NCBI GenBank assembly: GCA_021828935.1
Contig: JAJZCU010000050.1
Coordinates: 1 to 9,429, forward strand
Direction of reading: 5' to 3'
DNA from: Planctomycetota bacterium
Lineage (GTDB): Bacteria > Planctomycetota > Phycisphaerae > WQYP01
DNA length: 9,429 nucleotides
The notes under the pieces were generated by a model. That model worked only from the letters and a program-made list of their open reading frames with translations. It made no database searches and was not told where the DNA came from. This document shows, piece by piece, positions 1 through 6,187 of this stretch (position 1 is its first letter; each line of letters starts with the position of its first letter). The position numbers were made by a program, and so were the translations under genes.

Positions 1-1086
1 GATCGCTGCGCCGTGTATATCGTGGGCGAACATGCCATCGACCTTGGCGCCGGCTGTGCGGACAATACGATACGCCGTTGCTGCCTGCATGATTTGGGGG
101 CCGGCGGCGTGAAAATAGGCGCCGTGAGCCAGCCGCCGAATCCGCCGCTGGCGCAGCGGAATGTGGTCTCTGACGTCTTGATTGCCTCAGGCGGGCGCAT
201 GCATGCCGCGGGCATGGGGGTCTGGGTGGGCATTGGAAAAAATAATATTATTAAGGATAATGAAATCCGGGACCTGTACCAATCCGGCATCTCACTGGGG
301 TGGACCTGGGGATACGCTAAAACCGCCGCCACCGGCAACCACGTCGTCGGAAATTACATGCATCTGCTGGGCCAGGGCGTCACGTCGGACATGGGCGGCG
401 TGTACATGCTGGGCGTGTCTCCGGGAACGCTCGTGGAGCATAACGTTATTAAAAATGTCACATGCCACCGCTATGGCGGCTGGGGAATCTACTTTGACGA
501 GGGCGCCAGCGATATCGTGGTGCGCCATAATCTCATCGCCGGCACGCAGTCGGCGGGCCTGATGATGCATTACGGCGCCCGCAATATGGTGCTGCAAAAT
601 ATCTTCGCCTTTGGCCAAACCCATCTTATTAAACGGGCCCAATTTGAAAAGCACCTGCAGTTTACCGCCATTCATAACATATTTCTGGCCGCGCATCCGG
701 GCAGTTTTGATTTTATCAATGACGCCCGGCCGGCGACCGCGGCCCCGGCCAAATTTTTCCGGCTTGACCGAAACCTGTATTGGAACCTCAAGGGAACGCT
801 GCTTTTCGAGGGCCTTGAATTTGATGCGTGGAAAAAGAAATCGGGCGAAGACGCCCATTCCGTTGTCGCCAATCCCCGGTTCGCCGCGCCCGAGAAGTCC
901 GACTTTACGCTCCCGCCCGGGTCGCCGGCGTTTGCCATTGGGTTCATACCATTCAATTGGCGGCGGGCCGGCATCCAGCGCCCCACCCCGGCCCAGCGGG
1001 CGGTCAGGCCCCAGCGGCCGGCATTTCCTACCAATGAAAACGCCAGCCGCATCGTGCCTGAAGACGCATTGCCCGGCAACCAATGA
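1..1086 (+). CDS. Right-handed parallel beta-helix protein, C-terminal part (5' end outside window)
   Basis: The frame is open from base 1 (first codons Asp-Arg-Cys-Ala) to the TGA at 1084-1086, so about 361 residues of a longer protein are present. The GTG at 13 is very unlikely to be the real start. The protein has repeated short strands of the type N-x-I/V-I-x-N/D-N that are typical of pectate-lyase-like beta-helices (IIKDNEI, VVGNYM, LVEHNVIKNV, IVVRHNLIAG, MVLQNIFAF). It also carries the conserved block YGGWGIYFDEG at 472-504, a stretch seen in large planctomycete and verrucomicrobial beta-helix families. The end has the usual closing motif of these proteins, NPRF followed by DFTLPPGSPAFAIGF, with a proline- and arginine-rich tail. 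Such proteins are usually exported and bind or cleave polysaccharides, but no catalytic residues can be assigned and the substrate is unknown. The signal peptide, if any, is outside the window. It converges with the small membrane gene on the other strand. Confidence 0.85.
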   Translation, partial: DRCAVYIVGEHAIDLGAGCADNTIRRCCLHDLGAGGVKIGAVSQPPNPPLAQRNVVSDVLIASGGRMHAAGMGVWVGIGKNNIIKDNEIRDLYQSGISLGWTWGYAKTAATGNHVVGNYMHLLGQGVTSDMGGVYMLGVSPGTLVEHNVIKNVTCHRYGGWGIYFDEGASDIVVRHNLIAGTQSAGLMMHYGARNMVLQNIFAFGQTHLIKRAQFEKHLQFTAIHNIFLAAHPGSFDFINDARPATAAPAKFFRLDRNLYWNLKGTLLFEGLEFDAWKKKSGEDAHSVVANPRFAAPEKSDFTLPPGSPAFAIGFIPFNWRRAGIQRPTPAQRAVRPQRPAFPTNENASRIVPEDALPGNQ

Positions 1087-1150
1087 CGCCAGTTTGCGCG
1101 GATGATCCGGGACGGGCCGCGCGTGTGCCGGATGGCAGGCGCGAATGCAG

Positions 1151-1181
1151 CCCGCGATTGCAATGGCGGGGTTTATATTAT
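1151..1181 (+). terminator. Weak terminator candidate after the beta-helix gene
   Basis: Inverted arms CCCGC (1151-1155) and GCGGG (1166-1170) enclose a 10-nt loop and are followed by GTTTATATTAT, an imperfect T-rich tract. It lies 65 nt after the stop codon on the plus strand. The stem is only 5 bp and the T-tract is interrupted, so this is a tentative call. Confidence 0.25.
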
Positions 1182-1190
1182 CATTAGATC

Positions 1191-1206
1191 AAAAAAGCCC
1201 GGGGCT
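1191..1206 (-). terminator. Weak minus-strand terminator candidate
   Basis: Read on the minus strand, AGCCCCGGGCT (1206-1196) is followed directly by a six-T tract (1196-1191). The usable stem is 4 bp with a 3-nt loop. It could end transcripts coming from the small membrane gene, about 170 nt upstream. The T-tract is good but the stem is short. Confidence 0.3.
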
Positions 1207-1247
1207 GGGGCGGCAGACGTTGGCGCGACGCAACAAAATAATGGGGA

Positions 1248-1265
1248 GCGCGGATGGCGCGGATG
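1248..1265. repeat. Tandem 9-mer GCGCGGATG x2
   Basis: GCGCGGATG occurs twice head to tail (1248-1256 and 1257-1265) and is followed by AACGCAGACACG. From memory, this resembles the GCGGATGAACGCGGATG-like intergenic repeats scattered through many planctomycete, verrucomicrobial and acidobacterial genomes. That family link is recollection and was not checked. Confidence 0.45.
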
Positions 1266-1373
1266 AACGCAGACACGTCGGGGGCCCGTGCCATACGACG
1301 AAAAAAAATAAGATTTTGGCGGTCCGCGGGCGCCCGCCACGCGGTCCGGCGTATCCACCGCCGCGGAGCAAAA

Positions 1374-1616
1374 TTATGTGTTTTTGTTTTCCGATGGCAG
1401 CGGCGCCGGCGTCGGCGGGATTTCCTGGAAATGGCCCCACACCAAAAAGAAAATGACGATGCCCACCGTCACCGCCGAGCATATTTGAACCGCCCAGTCC
1501 ATGGCGGAATTGGGAATTGCCAAATAGTGGAGGCTGACAATCAAAGCGGCGGTGGCCAGACCGAAGCCAAAGAGACTGGCGACCACATCTGCGATCAGGC
1601 GTTTTCTTTTGGTCAT
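1374..1616 (-). CDS. Small two-helix membrane protein, unknown function
   Basis: This 80-residue protein is not one I recognise. It has a basic N-terminus (TKRKR, residues 2-6), a hydrophobic helix at about residues 8-30, a short polar link around PNSAMD (35-40), a second hydrophobic helix at about 42-61 and a Pro-rich polar tail (66-80). The positive-inside rule suggests both ends are cytoplasmic. The ATG at 1616 is preceded by GGAAGGAA 10 nt upstream, which is purine-rich and supports this start. It lies 142 nt downstream of the protease stop on the same strand, with the heptamer array between them, so it may be a distal operon member or have its own promoter. A longer overlapping frame exists but is Arg/Pro-rich and unconvincing. 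The membrane topology is clear from the sequence; the reality of the gene is likely but not certain. Confidence 0.6.
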   Translation of the reverse strand: MTKRKRLIADVVASLFGFGLATAALIVSLHYLAIPNSAMDWAVQICSAVTVGIVIFFLVWGHFQEIPPTPAPLPSENKNT

Positions 1617-1627
1617 CGGCTTGCATT

Positions 1628-1632
1628 TCCTT
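1628..1632 (-). promoter_or_regulatory. Ribosome binding site of the small membrane gene
   Basis: AAGGA on the minus strand, within GGAAGGAAA, sits 11 nt before the ATG at 1616. It favours this short reading frame over the overlapping longer one. Confidence 0.5.
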
Positions 1633-1710
1633 CCAATGCAGATCGACCAAATCCGGGCGCGGCATTAACGGCCTTGGCCAATCCCGATGCGTCGGACTTC
1701 GGTGCTGAGA

Positions 1711-1752
1711 TCATCGACCATTGGTCATCGATCATTGATCATTGATCATTGA
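1711..1752. repeat. Degenerate heptamer tandem array (6 units)
   Basis: On the plus strand the units are TCATCGA, CCATTGG, TCATCGA, TCATTGA, TCATTGA, TCATTGA, end to end. The consensus is TCATYGA and only the second unit diverges (three mismatches). The array ends 6 nt before the protease stop codon. A 7-nt period cannot keep a reading frame, so it is non-coding DNA. It resembles in type the short tandemly repeated repetitive (STRR) heptanucleotide sequences known from cyanobacteria. The units hold TGATCA and GACCATTGGTC near-palindromes, so the transcript could fold. Confidence 0.85.
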
Positions 1753-1758
1753 GCGCCC

Positions 1759-4044
1759 TTACGCCGGGCGCTGCATGAGTTTCAGCCGCATCATCAGCAG
1801 CGCCGTGTCCAGTTGCGTGTCAAACGACCGTTCCCGCACGGGCTTGGCAATCTTTTTGCCCTTGCCGGCCTTCTTGTTTCCCAGCGAAAGGCTTCTTGAT
1901 TGCGCGATATGATCGGCGGGGATGATGTCCTTTTTCAGCCAGATTTCCCGCAGCGCCAGCAATTGCGCAGGCGTCATCTGCACCGGTATTTTCGGGTTTA
2001 CGCCCCAGTTACGTGATCCCGGGAAGCGGTGCAGGCACTCGCCATCGGGCAGATAATAGTAGGCCATGGTCAGCTTCAGCAGCGCCGTTTCCTTGGGGTT
2101 CAGGGGAATAAGGTGCTGCACGCAGCCTTTGCCGTAACTACGGTGGCCGATAATCATGGCGCGTTTCATGTCGCGCATGGCGCCGGTGAATATTTCCGAA
2201 GCGCTGGCGCTGTATTGGTTGACCAGCACAATCATAGGTGTCTTCATGGGGATATAAGGATCGGCGTCGGCCTTCCATACATGGCGCCGGCCCACGCGGT
2301 TCTTCGTGGACACAATCGTGGCGCGGTTTAAGAACATATTGCACATTTTGACGGCCGTTTCCAGCAGGCCGCCGGGGTTGAACCGCAAATCCAGAATGAT
2401 TCCGCGGACATGTTCGCGCTTGAGGTGGTGCAGCGCGGCTTTTAACTCGGTCGCGGTGTCGTTTTCAAAACCGGTGATGCGGATGTACGCAATTTTGTCG
2501 CGCGGATCGATCATGTAGCGCCAGTTATCATTGGCCTTGTTGCGCGTATACCCTTTGATTGAACGCACCTTGATGGTCTTGCGTTCCACCCGAAAGTTTA
2601 ACAATTTGGCCACGCCGGGCCGCCGCACCACCAGATGCACGTAGGTGCCCGGCTTGCCGGTGATGTCATGCACGGCGCCGTCAATGGTGATGCCCGCCGT
2701 GCTGTGGCCATTGATCGAGGTGATGACATCGCCGGCCTGAATGCCCGCGTCGAATGCGGGGCTGTGTTCCAGCGGGCTGACCACCTTTAATTCATCATGC
2801 CGCAGGCTGATCTGAATGCCGATGCCTGAAAAACGGCCCTGAATTTCCTTTTCAAATTCGGCCGCTTCGTAGGGCCAGATGACCATGCTGAACGGGTCCA
2901 GCGAATCAAAGGCGCCATTCGTGAATTCCATGGTGATAACTTTGGAGGGAATATCCACGGTTTGCTTGTCGGCGGCCATGATTTCATTGCGAATATGCCG
3001 CACCTGCCCGCTGTTGATTTGCTGGCCAGGGGCCGCCTGATCCATGACATGGTTGAGCGTGAGGGCGAATTTCCGGCGGTCAGTGGCGTTGGCCAGATTC
3101 GGAAAGGCCTGCGCCAGTTCGGGCGTGGTCAGGAACAGCCGCAGATTTTTAACCCCGCCGATGATCAGGTGGTTGTAGCTCACGGGCGTCACCCAATAGT
3201 GCTCCGCTTCGCCCAGCGATTCAGTAAGCATATACGGACGGGCGGCGGCGACTTCTTTATGCCAGTTGGAAAAGACGGGTTTCTGCGAGTTTTTACTGGG
3301 GCCCAGTTTGGGCTTGGTTTTCATGCCGGCCTTTTTGGCTTTTTCCAGTTCCATGGCCAGCAGTTTTTTCTGCATCTGGTAGATCACCTTGGGGGTGTAC
3401 ATGGCCAGCAGGGCGGTGCGCCGGTCCAGGCGGTGTTTGTCGGCCAGGTAACGCATGGAAATTTTGTATAAAGAATTCAGATCGGTGTACAGCTCCAGCG
3501 ATTCCAGCCAGCGCCCTTTTTTCTCGTACGACGCCGCGCGGGCGCTGATCTTTTTGGCCATGGCCAGCACCCAGGGCTTGCGGCGGAACGCCGTGGTTTG
3601 CCGCGTGATGCGGTAGGCGCCCAGCAGATTGATCACGGCGCCTTCGGCATCGCCCTTGGCCATGAGGTGATGGGCGCGTTGGATGTCTTTAATATATTGG
3701 GCGTGGCGAATTTTACGCGCCCTTTCCACGCGCCGCACGTAGGTCTCACGCCAGTGGTTGAGCTCTTGCATGCCAGTGGACATGGGCGGGTTCATCAATT
3801 TCCCGACCAGCCCGCCATCGTGCTCCAGCTTGGCCTTGGCGGCCGGCGGCTTCAGGGCGGCCAGTTTTTTAATTTCGCGCGCCGTCACCAGGTGGCTGAT
3901 TTCCCGGGCGTACGCGATCACGGCGCCAGACTGCGGGCTGGGAGGCGGATCCGCCACGGCGCAGCCGGCCATCACCAATACGTTGGCCGCCGCAAGTACG
4001 CTGGTTGCCACCAAGGCGCGCCGTGAGGATAGAAAGTTGTTCAT
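1759..4044 (-). CDS. C-terminal processing (tail-specific) protease, S41 family, with PDZ domain
   Basis: This 761-residue protein should be a serine protease that cleaves proteins from their C-terminal ends outside the cytoplasmic membrane. An N-terminal export signal (basic NNFLSSRR, then a hydrophobic core at 10-27) ends in VMAGC, giving a plausible lipobox with Cys28; AVA at 29-31 is an alternative signal peptidase I site. Residues about 32-370 form a long helical, Lys/Arg-rich region with a TPR-like stretch near 120-215 and no match I can name. LDPFSMVIWP (382-391) and FSGIGIQI (405-412) are typical of the lead into the PDZ domain, which runs about 404-487 (PAFDAGIQAGDVITSING). The S41 core is about 515-690, with GIILDLRFNPGGLL, YSASASEIF and RSYGKGCVQ. 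The catalytic pair is most likely Ser614 and Lys639, the same 25-residue spacing as Ser430/Lys455 in E. coli Prc. A basic linker (724-737) precedes a C-terminal helix. AGGCGG lies 8 nt before the ATG, supporting this start. The physiological substrate is unknown. Confidence 0.93.
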   Translation of the reverse strand: MNNFLSSRRALVATSVLAAANVLVMAGCAVADPPPSPQSGAVIAYAREISHLVTAREIKKLAALKPPAAKAKLEHDGGLVGKLMNPPMSTGMQELNHWRETYVRRVERARKIRHAQYIKDIQRAHHLMAKGDAEGAVINLLGAYRITRQTTAFRRKPWVLAMAKKISARAASYEKKGRWLESLELYTDLNSLYKISMRYLADKHRLDRRTALLAMYTPKVIYQMQKKLLAMELEKAKKAGMKTKPKLGPSKNSQKPVFSNWHKEVAAARPYMLTESLGEAEHYWVTPVSYNHLIIGGVKNLRLFLTTPELAQAFPNLANATDRRKFALTLNHVMDQAAPGQQINSGQVRHIRNEIMAADKQTVDIPSKVITMEFTNGAFDSLDPFSMVIWPYEAAEFEKEIQGRFSGIGIQISLRHDELKVVSPLEHSPAFDAGIQAGDVITSINGHSTAGITIDGAVHDITGKPGTYVHLVVRRPGVAKLLNFRVERKTIKVRSIKGYTRNKANDNWRYMIDPRDKIAYIRITGFENDTATELKAALHHLKREHVRGIILDLRFNPGGLLETAVKMCNMFLNRATIVSTKNRVGRRHVWKADADPYIPMKTPMIVLVNQYSASASEIFTGAMRDMKRAMIIGHRSYGKGCVQHLIPLNPKETALLKLTMAYYYLPDGECLHRFPGSRNWGVNPKIPVQMTPAQLLALREIWLKKDIIPADHIAQSRSLSLGNKKAGKGKKIAKPVRERSFDTQLDTALLMMRLKLMQRPA

Positions 4045-4110
4045 TAACTTACCGCCTGAAAAAAGAGGCCGGGCGAAGGCAAACGCTTCTGGCCCAAGCC
4101 GGGAACAAAA

Positions 4111-4116
4111 ATTATA
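4111..4116 (-). promoter_or_regulatory. Candidate -10 box for the protease gene
   Basis: A perfect TATAAT on the minus strand (in GTGAATATAATTTTTG) stands out in GC-rich surroundings, 66 nt upstream of the protease ATG. The -35 region at 17-18 nt spacing reads TGTGGA/GTGGAT, a poor match to TTGACA. TG lies two bases before the box rather than the one base of an extended -10. If it is used, the 5' leader is about 60 nt. Confidence 0.4.
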
Positions 4117-4273
4117 TTCACCAGACGCGCCATATCCACAGGGCAGGCCATGGGGCCGTTACGTTTAACGGTCAAGCCCGGCCGCCGCCGTGCCTAAAAA
4201 GCGAGGCCCCGTCAACCGCTGCGTCCGACGATCTTACAAACCCGCCAACGGGCCGGTCAAGTTGCAGCGCATG

Positions 4274-4287
4274 GGGCCATATGGCCC
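4274..4287. repeat. Perfect 14-bp palindrome GGGCCATATGGCCC
   Basis: This is self-complementary over all 14 bases, about 90 nt downstream of the der stop. Roughly one palindrome of this length is expected by chance in a window this size, and no T-run follows on either strand. It could be a weak RNA hairpin or a dimeric protein-binding site, but may mean nothing. Confidence 0.3.
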
Positions 4288-4376
4288 AGACGCCGCCCGC
4301 ATCATCTTTAAGTACGTTTCCAGCCAGCGGGATTTATTTCACGGCAATGCAAATCATTCGCGTCGATCATTCCAAG

Positions 4377-6047
4377 TCATTTGCGACGCCGTGCGCTGCC
4401 GGCAACACGCTGCCGCCCCTTTTTCTGTGTTTTCGTGATCCGGGCGCCCCTGGATGCCCCGGCAGCGGCGCCCGGCTTTACGCCCCGTTTTCCGGCGCGC
4501 GGGCGTGCGCGTGGTTTGCCGGTACGCCGGCGCACCGACGCGGACGCCCCATCGTCATCCCGCGCCAAATTAGCGCCGGCATCGCCGGGCGCCTCGTCGC
4601 CCACATCGCGGCTGGTTGGCGCCAATGCTTCGGGCGCCGGCCTGTGTGTGGGCCCACTGCTGCGTTGCGGGATCGGTTCACGATCGCCCTGCTTTTCATA
4701 GCGGCTTTTGCGGTCCTCATGCCGATCCTGACTGCGGTGATGACTGCGTACCAGCAGCCGCACCGGCACTTCATCAAACGGCAGTCGCTGCCGAAGCTGG
4801 CGGACGAAAAACCGCCGATATTCTTCCGTGATCAGGTCGGGATTATTCACGAACAACACCAGCGTGGGCGGTTCAACGGCAATCTGCGTGGCGTAATACA
4901 CTCGCACCTTTTTGCCGGTGGGGCTGCTGGGGCCGCGCAGTTGCACAATATCCGTCACGGCCGTGTTGAGTTGGGAAGTAGTGACGCGCGTGGTAGCCTG
5001 CGTGGCCAGCGTTTTGGCCATGTCCAGCATGTCCTGCACATTCAAATTATCGCGGCCACTGATAAATGCCATCGGGGCAAAATCCAACTGCGGCAAGGCT
5101 TTCGTCACGTAATCAGCGAATTGTTCAGACGAGCCGCGGCCCACCACCAGATCCCACTTATTGAACACGATGACGCACGGCCGGAATTCCTGAATAATAT
5201 ACGCCGCCAATTTTTGATCAACATCGGAAATTTCCAGCGTGGCGTCCAGCATGAACAGCACCACATCGGCGCGGCGAATGGACCGCTGAGCCCGGTGAAA
5301 GCTGTAAAATTCCAGATCATCCGTGGTCATTTTGGAGCGCTTGCGAAGACCGGCAGTGTCAATGATCACAAACGCTTCGCCGTCCCGTTCCACCCGCACA
5401 TCCACGCTGTCGCGCGTGGTGCCGGGTATTTCCGAAGCAATCACCCGCTGATAACCGGCGATGGTGTTAATAAGCGTACTTTTACCGGCATTGCGCTTGC
5501 CGACGACGGCAATTTTTAAATCCACTTCCATTGGCGCCAGCGCCGTGGCTTTGGGCAGCCGCGCAGCCACGGCGGCCAGAAGCACATCGCGGCCTTTGTG
5601 TTCGGTGCATGAAATGGTGATGGGGGCGTCAAAACCCAGCGAAAACAGTTCGCCGGTTTGCGAGGCCAGACGCGCCGCGTCCGCCTTGTTGGCCACCAGC
5701 AGCACCGGTTTGTTCTGCCGCCGCAGGTATTGGGCCACCGTGACATCCAGCGGCACGGGGCCGGAGCGCACATCCACCACGAACAGAATCAGTTCCGCTT
5801 CATCAATGGCCAACTGTATTTGCCGTTCAATATCGGCGGTGAAATTGGTGGGGTCTTCAATGCCGTAACCGCCGGTGTCGGTGAGTTCAAACCAACGGTC
5901 ATTGAAGCACACGGCGGTGGAAACGCGGTCGCGCGTGACGCCGGCCGTGGGGTCAACAATGCTGATGCGCTTCTGAGCCAGAAAATTTAACAGGCTGGAC
6001 TTGCCGACATTGGGGCGGCCAACAATTGCAACAACGGGCAGAGACAT
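4377..6047 (-). CDS. der: Ribosome assembly GTPase Der (EngA), with long C-terminal tail
   Basis: Der is an essential GTPase with two tandem G domains that helps mature the 50S ribosomal subunit in the cytoplasm. The 556 residues show G domain 1 with GRPNVGKSS (10-18), GVTRDR (36-41), DTGG (57-60) and NKAD (120-123). G domain 2 has GKRNAGKST (183-191), TTRD (210-213), DTAGLRKRSK (230-239) and NKWD (296-299). A KH-like domain covers about 355-433 and includes NNPDLITEEYRRFF. The start is MSLPVVAIVGRPN at 6047: the first P-loop begins within ten residues, as in the family, and AGGA lies 9 nt upstream. The frame stays open for 63 codons further upstream but that part is Arg/Pro/Gly-rich. The G5 loops read SCT (146-148) and ISG (329-331) rather than the usual SA. 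The tail from about 434 to 556 is unusual: first a His/Arg/Asp-rich stretch, then a very basic, disordered-looking end. E. coli Der has about 490 residues. secA lies 140 nt upstream on the same strand. Confidence 0.96.
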   Translation of the reverse strand: MSLPVVAIVGRPNVGKSSLLNFLAQKRISIVDPTAGVTRDRVSTAVCFNDRWFELTDTGGYGIEDPTNFTADIERQIQLAIDEAELILFVVDVRSGPVPLDVTVAQYLRRQNKPVLLVANKADAARLASQTGELFSLGFDAPITISCTEHKGRDVLLAAVAARLPKATALAPMEVDLKIAVVGKRNAGKSTLINTIAGYQRVIASEIPGTTRDSVDVRVERDGEAFVIIDTAGLRKRSKMTTDDLEFYSFHRAQRSIRRADVVLFMLDATLEISDVDQKLAAYIIQEFRPCVIVFNKWDLVVGRGSSEQFADYVTKALPQLDFAPMAFISGRDNLNVQDMLDMAKTLATQATTRVTTSQLNTAVTDIVQLRGPSSPTGKKVRVYYATQIAVEPPTLVLFVNNPDLITEEYRRFFVRQLRQRLPFDEVPVRLLVRSHHRSQDRHEDRKSRYEKQGDREPIPQRSSGPTHRPAPEALAPTSRDVGDEAPGDAGANLARDDDGASASVRRRTGKPRARPRAGKRGVKPGAAAGASRGARITKTQKKGRQRVAGSARRRK

Positions 6048-6056
6048 AAAAACGCA

Positions 6057-6060
6057 TCCT
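6057..6060 (-). promoter_or_regulatory. Ribosome binding site that fixes the der start
   Basis: AGGA on the minus strand lies 9 nt before the ATG at 6047. Together with the P-loop position it selects this start over the upstream in-frame ATG at 6236, which lies inside the secA 3' end. Confidence 0.6.
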
Positions 6061-6095
6061 GGTAGAACCGGCTCGTAAGCGCGGGCCCAAAAGAC

Positions 6096-6150
6096 AGGCC
6101 GACCTTGGCGGACCGGTCCCGTGGTGAAAATTGATAAATTACGTCGGCCT
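6096..6150. repeat. 8-bp inverted repeat in the secA-der gap
   Basis: AGGCCGAC (6096-6103) and GTCGGCCT (6143-6150) are perfectly complementary around a 39-nt loop, which itself holds the palindrome GGACCGGTCC (6110-6119). In the minus-strand transcript this would sit 49-103 nt before the der ATG and could form a leader hairpin. No T-run follows, so it is not an obvious intrinsic terminator. The functional meaning is unknown. Confidence 0.3.
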
Positions 6151-6187
6151 TGCGCCGCCTGCGGACCCGCGCCTGCGGGCCTGGGCG

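Larger units (their letters stand above)
1087..1373. other. Convergent intergenic region with repeat-like and palindromic DNA
   Basis: These 287 nt separate the two convergent genes, and I see no credible gene in them. They contain the two weak terminators, a tandem 9-mer (1248-1265), an eight-A run at 1301-1308, a perfect 12-bp palindrome GCGGGCGCCCGC at 1326-1337, and two direct copies of GCGGTCCG at 1319-1326 and 1341-1348 flanking that palindrome. Open frames through this stretch have low-complexity Arg/Pro/Gly-rich translations and no family resemblance. Confidence 0.6.
4045..4376. other. Intergenic region between der and the protease gene
   Basis: These 332 nt hold no credible gene. 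They contain a TATAAT box for the downstream protease (4116-4111), a 14-bp palindrome (4274-4287), a small hairpin CCGTTA/TAACGG (4156-4171) with a 4-nt loop, and a Lys-poor frame starting at a GTG (4190) that I reject. I see no hairpin followed by a T-run that would clearly end der transcription. Confidence 0.6.

Noticed and set aside
1189..1665. 158-codon minus-strand frame overlapping the small membrane gene
   Set aside because: Its translation is Arg/Pro/Gly-rich and runs into the repeat-like DNA. The 80-codon frame has membrane helices and a better ribosome site.
1254..1745. 163-codon plus-strand frame
   Set aside because: It crosses the non-coding repeat region and the heptamer array and is antisense to the small membrane gene; no family resemblance.
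1711..1752. Heptamer array as a CRISPR array
   Set aside because: The units are 7 nt with no spacers, far too short for CRISPR repeats, and no cas gene is present.
4190..4438. 82-codon plus-strand frame starting at GTG
   Set aside because: It overlaps the der end in antisense, has no clear ribosome site and no recognisable domain.
4005..5519. 504-codon open frame on the plus strand
   Set aside because: It lies antisense to der. Its translation is compositionally odd, with no recognisable family, while der is unmistakable on the other strand.
6151..6187. GC-rich hairpins just after the secA stop as a terminator
   Set aside because: Short stems such as CCCGC/GCGGG exist, but no T-run follows on the minus strand, so there is no support for an intrinsic terminator.
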